From Desulfobacter hydrogenophilus (GTDB taxonomy: Bacteria > Desulfobacterota > Desulfobacteria > Desulfobacterales > Desulfobacteraceae), in assembly GCF_004319545.1 (NCBI RefSeq), contig NZ_CP036313.1, positions 2,978,501-3,042,500 of the forward strand: DNA of 64,000 bases, written 5' to 3'. Below, one piece after another: positions 60,624 to 64,000 of this stretch. Position 1 is the first letter of the stretch, and each line of letters begins with the position of its first letter. The notes beneath the pieces were generated by a model. It was not told the DNA's origin, ran no database searches, and saw only the letters and a program-made list of their open reading frames with translations. The translations under genes were made by a program, and so were the position numbers.

Positions 60624-63032
60624 TTACTGGAGCAGGCTGGTTAGGTTTGAAGATGCGGCGTTTGCCTGGCTCAGGGCATAGGAGCCTGTCTGGGCCAGCA
60701 GAGACAGCTTGGCAAAATTGGCTGTTTCCTCTGCAAAATCGACATCTCGAATGGTGGACTCGGAGGCCGTCACATTGGTTTTGGTCACCGAAAGGTTAGA
60801 GATGGTGGATGACAGCTGGTTTTCCACGGAACCCAGGGAACTTCTTGTGGCATCCAGGTCCGCCAGCGCAGCCTCGGCAATGGTTATGGCAATTTCAGCA
60901 TCCTCCTGGGTCAATACGCTGATGTCAGCCAGGGTCAGACTTTCTTGGTCGGATAGGGATATCGCCTCGCTGATGCTTTCTCCGCCGAATATTACCTCAC
61001 TTCCCGCTTCAAGCGTACTTCCTTCTCCAATCGTTAATTTTTCTGTAAGCTCAAAATCGTCGCCGGTGGCAAATGTCAGGGCTTCTGTAATGGTCGTTCC
61101 TGCTTTTATTTCCGTACCTGCGATTTTCATATCCTGGTTAATTGTGGTCCCTGCGGCAAGGATTGTACCGCTTGCAACTATACTTCCGGCTTCCAGGGTC
61201 AGGGATTCCCCTGCCGATACAACCGTCTGGACAGTTTCTATGGCAGTGCTGCCTAAATCAGACCCCTCAGCAATTATACTTGCTGCCTCCAAGGTTGAAT
61301 TTGCACCTAAAAGTGTTTCTTCCGCGGTGGACCCAATAGCGTTGGTTGTTGTGAAGTCGCCTATGGTTGATCCTGCTGTAAGGATAGACGTATCTGCGAT
61401 AGTGGACCCGGCCTTCAGGGTCATGTCTTGCTCAACTGTGAAGCCTGATATGAGAATGTGGTCTGTCACTAATTCGGTGCCTCTAGATAGTGTTGAGCCT
61501 CCTGCAAGCGTTGATTCGGCTGAAAGCGTCATATCTGTGTTAAGCGTCAGACCACCAGAGTCAACTATAACGTTGTATTCTAACGCTTCGCCAGCCTGAA
61601 AGGTTTCTGACCCCACCGTCGTCGTGTTATTGAAGACAGTTCCTTGCCCAAGGATTGTCCCTGCCAAAAGTGTTGACCCTGAACCAATTTTCATGTCATC
61701 ATCTATTGTTACATCGGTTGTATCGAGGGTTATATCTCCGCCAATAACTGTCCCGGCTGCTAAGATCGAACCACTTATCAGTTTAGAATCAACAGTAAGC
61801 TCATAGTCATTTGAAGTGTTTGAGATACCACTGGACACTGTCAAGTCACCACCAATAACGGTTCCTGCAGAAAGTATGGAGCCTGATGCAATCGTTGACC
61901 CTGCTGCCAAAGTGACATCTTCATTATTGCTGTACGTAGCACCAGAATTGACTGTAATGTCCATGTCCAGACCCGCTACACTGGTTCCTGTAATATTGAA
62001 CTGACTGGAACCTTCCTGGGTCAGGGTAATGTAGCCAATGGTAGACAAATCATCCGCTGTCACATTTTTGCCGAAAACGCCGTTCAGCTCCCCGGTAACA
62101 TCGAGAACACGACCGTCATCAGACGTTATGGTAATGGCCCCGTTGTCATTAATGGCGGCGGAAACCCCTGTCTGGGTAGTCTTATCATTAATGGCCGTGA
62201 CAAGAGAGGCATCAGCGTCATTGGCTTTGACATTGATGGCACCGATCGTTACGCCGTTGATGGCAAAGTCGGAATTGGTTGTGCCTTCCTGAATAGCTCC
62301 CTCAGTGGTGGTTTCTACAACAGCATTGGCAGATACGCCGGTAAGGGAAGACGCACTGTTAATTTCATCAGCCAGAGCGCCAAGTCCGTTTTCTTCCTGG
62401 TTATTGGCTTCAATGGTAAGGCTTTCCAGTTGAATATCTTCGCCAGTGATGGCTGAATTGATGGTTAACTGAATTTCGCCGCCGTCTTCATCATCCATTT
62501 CAAAAGTGGCCGTGGAAATATGACCAATGGAATCGGATTCCGTATCTCCGATATTGATGGAAGCGGTTTCATTGGCAGAGGCACCGGTATGGATGATCTT
62601 GTTGGTGTAACTGCCGTTGAGAAGCTGTATGCCGTTGTAGGATGTTGTGGTGGCAATGCTGTCCAGCTCTTCCATCAGTTTATCAATATCTTGCTGGATG
62701 GCTGTCCGGGTTGTCGAGGTCTGGGTGTCGGATGCCGCCTGGATGGCTTTGGTTTTAATGGTATTAACGATGCTCACAGACTCTTCAAGGGCGCCGTCTG
62801 CGGTCTGTACAATGGAAACACCGTCATTGGCGTTCCGGATGCCTTGGCCAATACCGTCTGCCTGTGCCGATAGAGAATCGGCAATGGTCAGACCGGATGC
62901 ATCGTCCGCCGCTGAGTTGATTCTCAAACCTGTGGAAAGACGGGTCAGGGATGTTGTCATGTTATTGTCGTTGGCAACCATGTTTCTGTGCGCGGTGAGT
63001 GCGGCAACGTTGGTATTAATACTTAAACTCAT
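60624..63032 (-). CDS. fliC: Flagellin with expanded repeat-rich central domain
   Basis: An 802-residue flagellin. The conserved N-terminal D0/D1 (SLSINTNVAALTAHRNM, LSTGLRINSAADDASGL) covers residues 1-~180 and the C-terminal D1/D0 (TRSSLGSVENQLSSTISNL to the final LLQ) covers ~715-802. Between them lie FlgL-like beta segments (~190-360) and a block of degenerate repeats (~371-690). The usual size is 280-500 residues. It has a GGAGG ribosome binding site 7 nt before the ATG and a sigma-28 promoter. It is the expected acceptor of pseudaminic acid. The final residues are identical to those of the fragment at 44803. Confidence 0.95.
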   Translation of the reverse strand: MSLSINTNVAALTAHRNMVANDNNMTTSLTRLSTGLRINSAADDASGLTIADSLSAQADGIGQGIRNANDGVSIVQTADGALEESVSIVNTIKTKAIQAASDTQTSTTRTAIQQDIDKLMEELDSIATTTSYNGIQLLNGSYTNKIIHTGASANETASINIGDTESDSIGHISTATFEMDDEDGGEIQLTINSAITGEDIQLESLTIEANNQEENGLGALADEINSASSLTGVSANAVVETTTEGAIQEGTTNSDFAINGVTIGAINVKANDADASLVTAINDKTTQTGVSAAINDNGAITITSDDGRVLDVTGELNGVFGKNVTADDLSTIGYITLTQEGSSQFNITGTSVAGLDMDITVNSGATYSNNEDVTLAAGSTIASGSILSAGTVIGGDLTVSSGISNTSNDYELTVDSKLISGSILAAGTVIGGDITLDTTDVTIDDDMKIGSGSTLLAGTILGQGTVFNNTTTVGSETFQAGEALEYNVIVDSGGLTLNTDMTLSAESTLAGGSTLSRGTELVTDHILISGFTVEQDMTLKAGSTIADTSILTAGSTIGDFTTTNAIGSTAEETLLGANSTLEAASIIAEGSDLGSTAIETVQTVVSAGESLTLEAGSIVASGTILAAGTTINQDMKIAGTEIKAGTTITEALTFATGDDFELTEKLTIGEGSTLEAGSEVIFGGESISEAISLSDQESLTLADISVLTQEDAEIAITIAEAALADLDATRSSLGSVENQLSSTISNLSVTKTNVTASESTIRDVDFAEETANFAKLSLLAQTGSYALSQANAASSNLTSLLQ
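60963..61922 (-). repeat. Degenerate AGS-T-I repeats in the flagellin centre
   Basis: About nine units across residues 371-690 share a pattern like DMTLKAGSTIADTSILTAG: hydrophobic pairs, then GST, then ILxAGT. Unit spacing varies from ~25 to ~50 residues. Regular short strands and glycine turns suggest a beta-solenoid surface domain. Confidence 0.7.
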
Positions 63033-63173
63033 GTTATTTCCTCCGTGAATTTGGGTATGTAAGTGCCGGCGTCATTGCCGGTCACTTGGGGCATTCGTCA
63101 GATCCGTCTGATGAATGGTTAAAAGGTTTGTGGCGGGAGCCAGCCGCCTGGATTAATCCGTTGTTCTGGTATG

Positions 63174-63201
63174 TTATCGTGATAAAAAAAGGAAAACTTT
63201 A
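63174..63201 (-). promoter_or_regulatory. Sigma-28 (FliA) type promoter of fliC
   Basis: On the minus strand TAAAGTTT is followed after 12 nt by CACGATAA, close to the consensus TAAAGTTT-N11-GCCGATAA. It lies about 140 nt upstream of the flagellin ATG, which gives a long leader. Confidence 0.8.
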
Positions 63202-63344
63202 ATCTACAACGATAACGGAACATGGGAAGTGATGAAGGTATTACATGGTTAAAAATATATATCCTATTGATTTGTTAGAAAATATTTAATTATTTTTGGA
63301 ACTAATCAATTGATATTTTTATAGTGATAAAGCTTTAATACTAA

Positions 63345-63478
63345 GGAATGAGTCCGAAATAACTTAACCTGGGAGCGCGGTCGTCTCGCCTGCATCTTTA
63401 CAATACTTGCGGACATGCAGGCGGGACGCCCGCGCTCCCGGAGACAGCAAAATGGGCAAGTTATTTAAGACCCGTTCC
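63345..63478. mobile_element. MITE family 2, copy C (134 bp), upstream of fliC
   Basis: Starts GGAATGAGTCCG and ends CCCGTTCC with TAA duplicated at 63342-63344 and 63479-63481. The core has the GGGAGCGCGG...CCGCGCTCCC near-palindrome. Oriented opposite to copy B, so the two bracket fliC and its promoter. Confidence 0.88.
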
Positions 63479-63485
63479 TAAGCTG

Positions 63486-63657
63486 AACCACGGAAAACAC
63501 GGAAGGACACGGAAATGAGTTTGATCTTTGAATAAGAGAGTTCTGTGATTCGTAGTGCTGGCTGCGGGCTCCTGGAAGCAGTTTATGCAGTCACCTAAAA
63601 GTACAGATTGAGCGCTTTGCGCTCTAACTTTCAGTGCTTTCCGTGTCTTCCGTGGTT
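63486..63657. repeat. Palindromic element with ACCACGGAA ends
   Basis: AACCACGGAAAACACGGAA at the left is matched, with one mismatch, by the complement of the right end. The 172-bp unit also has AGCGC/GCGCT in its core and no coding frame. It directly overlaps the end of the downstream transposase fragment. Confidence 0.7.
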
Positions 63658-64000
63658 ATAAACAGGAGGTATTGACCGATGCCATGGGCTGATGGTTGAA
63701 ACTGTTTGGAAAATGGGTGTAATGCGCTTCCATGGCCTGGTAGGGTGTCTTCTGTTTTAAAAAGCTAAGGGGTAATTCAAAGTTGTAATGGTGTATCTGT
63801 TTTTCCAGTGCTTCGTTCGTTCCCCAGGTGGTTGCATCTTTTTTAAGATCAGATTGGTAGACGATTTTTTCCATCTGCAGGTTTAATTCGCTTATGATAT
63901 CCGTAACTAGATTATCCATGTGAAAGAATGAAAGGCCACATGTTTTGCATAACTGTTCAATGGTTCTGTCAGGGGCGCTACCGGAATTTTTTATGTCTAT
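63656..64000 (-). CDS. Integrase-core transposase, C-terminal part, cut by window edge
   Basis: The frame is open to the window end (115 codons). It reads GTNEALEKQIHHYNFELPLS followed by FLKQKTPYQAMEAHY, a pattern like the C-terminus of rve-type (IS3/IS481-like) transposases, where a tyrosine-asparagine and a K-x-P-x-x-A pair are conserved. It lacks its N-terminal and catalytic parts in this window. Its stop overlaps a palindromic element. Confidence 0.55.
   Translation of the reverse strand: MDIKNSGSAPDRTIEQLCKTCGLSFFHMDNLVTDIISELNLQMEKIVYQSDLKKDATTWGTNEALEKQIHHYNFELPLSFLKQKTPYQAMEAHYTHFPNSFNHQPMASVNTSCL

Noticed and set aside
60709..61599. Plus-strand frame of 296 codons
   Set aside because: Antisense to the repeat region of flagellin; its regularity comes from the repeats.
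60963..61922. Tandem DNA repeat or CRISPR-like array
   Set aside because: The units are alike only at protein level, vary in length and lie inside flagellin; no CRISPR array is seen in the window.

Overview
The window reads as chromosomal DNA of a Gram-negative, flagellated, anaerobic-type bacterium, most likely a Desulfobacterota member close to Desulfobacter/Desulfobacula. This placement is an inference from protein style (short EF-Ts, fused PurS-PurL, RNase J, DUF115/TPR motility factor, heptose-type LPS genes), not from a marker search. Housekeeping genes fill about 1-43.5 kb. An accessory flagellar glycosylation region fills about 43.5-64 kb.

Region by region: 1-5.5 kb is lipopolysaccharide assembly (glycosyltransferases, WaaC, WaaF and an LpxL-like acyltransferase; the four minus-strand genes overlap by ATGA). 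5.5-6.7 kb is decayed DNA: a Fic-family remnant split by a 160-bp MITE, a frameshifted excisionase-like HTH fragment and tRNA-Gln. 6.8-13.8 kb holds larE, ndk, coaE, rho, rpmE, prfA, prmC and rpsB. 14-24.9 kb is the tsf-pyrH-frr-uppS-cdsA-dxr-rseP string, running into purSL and purQ, then a DUF554 protein and nth. 25-33 kb has a proline dehydrogenase, RNase J, FtsK, a methyltransferase, a ChaN lipoprotein and an AIM24 protein. 33.3-43.5 kb has two tRNA-Ser genes, argS, a SPOR protein that appears to lack any standard start codon, gatC, gatA, mutL, a VCBS-like exported protein and a porin-like protein.

From 45.4 to 63.0 kb the genes form one functional theme. pseB, pseC, pseF, a Pse-associated methylase, pseG, a formyltransferase and pseI make CMP-activated pseudaminic acid. 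The formyltransferase sits where an acetyltransferase (PseH) is expected, so the sugar is predicted to be 7-N-formylated. After an intact IS1380-type element come an AT-rich trio (sulfotransferase, DUF4910 aminopeptidase-like protein, left-handed beta-helix acyltransferase), then a Maf-type flagellin glycosyltransferase with TPR repeats, then an 802-residue flagellin with a sigma-28 type promoter. The flagellin centre is built of degenerate AGS-T-I-type repeats that look like a beta-solenoid.

The accessory region and the Fic remnant carry several families of short non-coding elements. One is a 160-bp MITE with TAA/TTA target duplications. A second, 120-134-bp MITE with the same duplication type is nested in a copy of the first and also brackets fliC in inverted orientation. 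A third, 161-bp MITE has a 9-bp duplication. Two further terminal-inverted-repeat elements lie beside fliC. A separate repeat family lies directly at the stop codons of prfA and dxr and just after rho.
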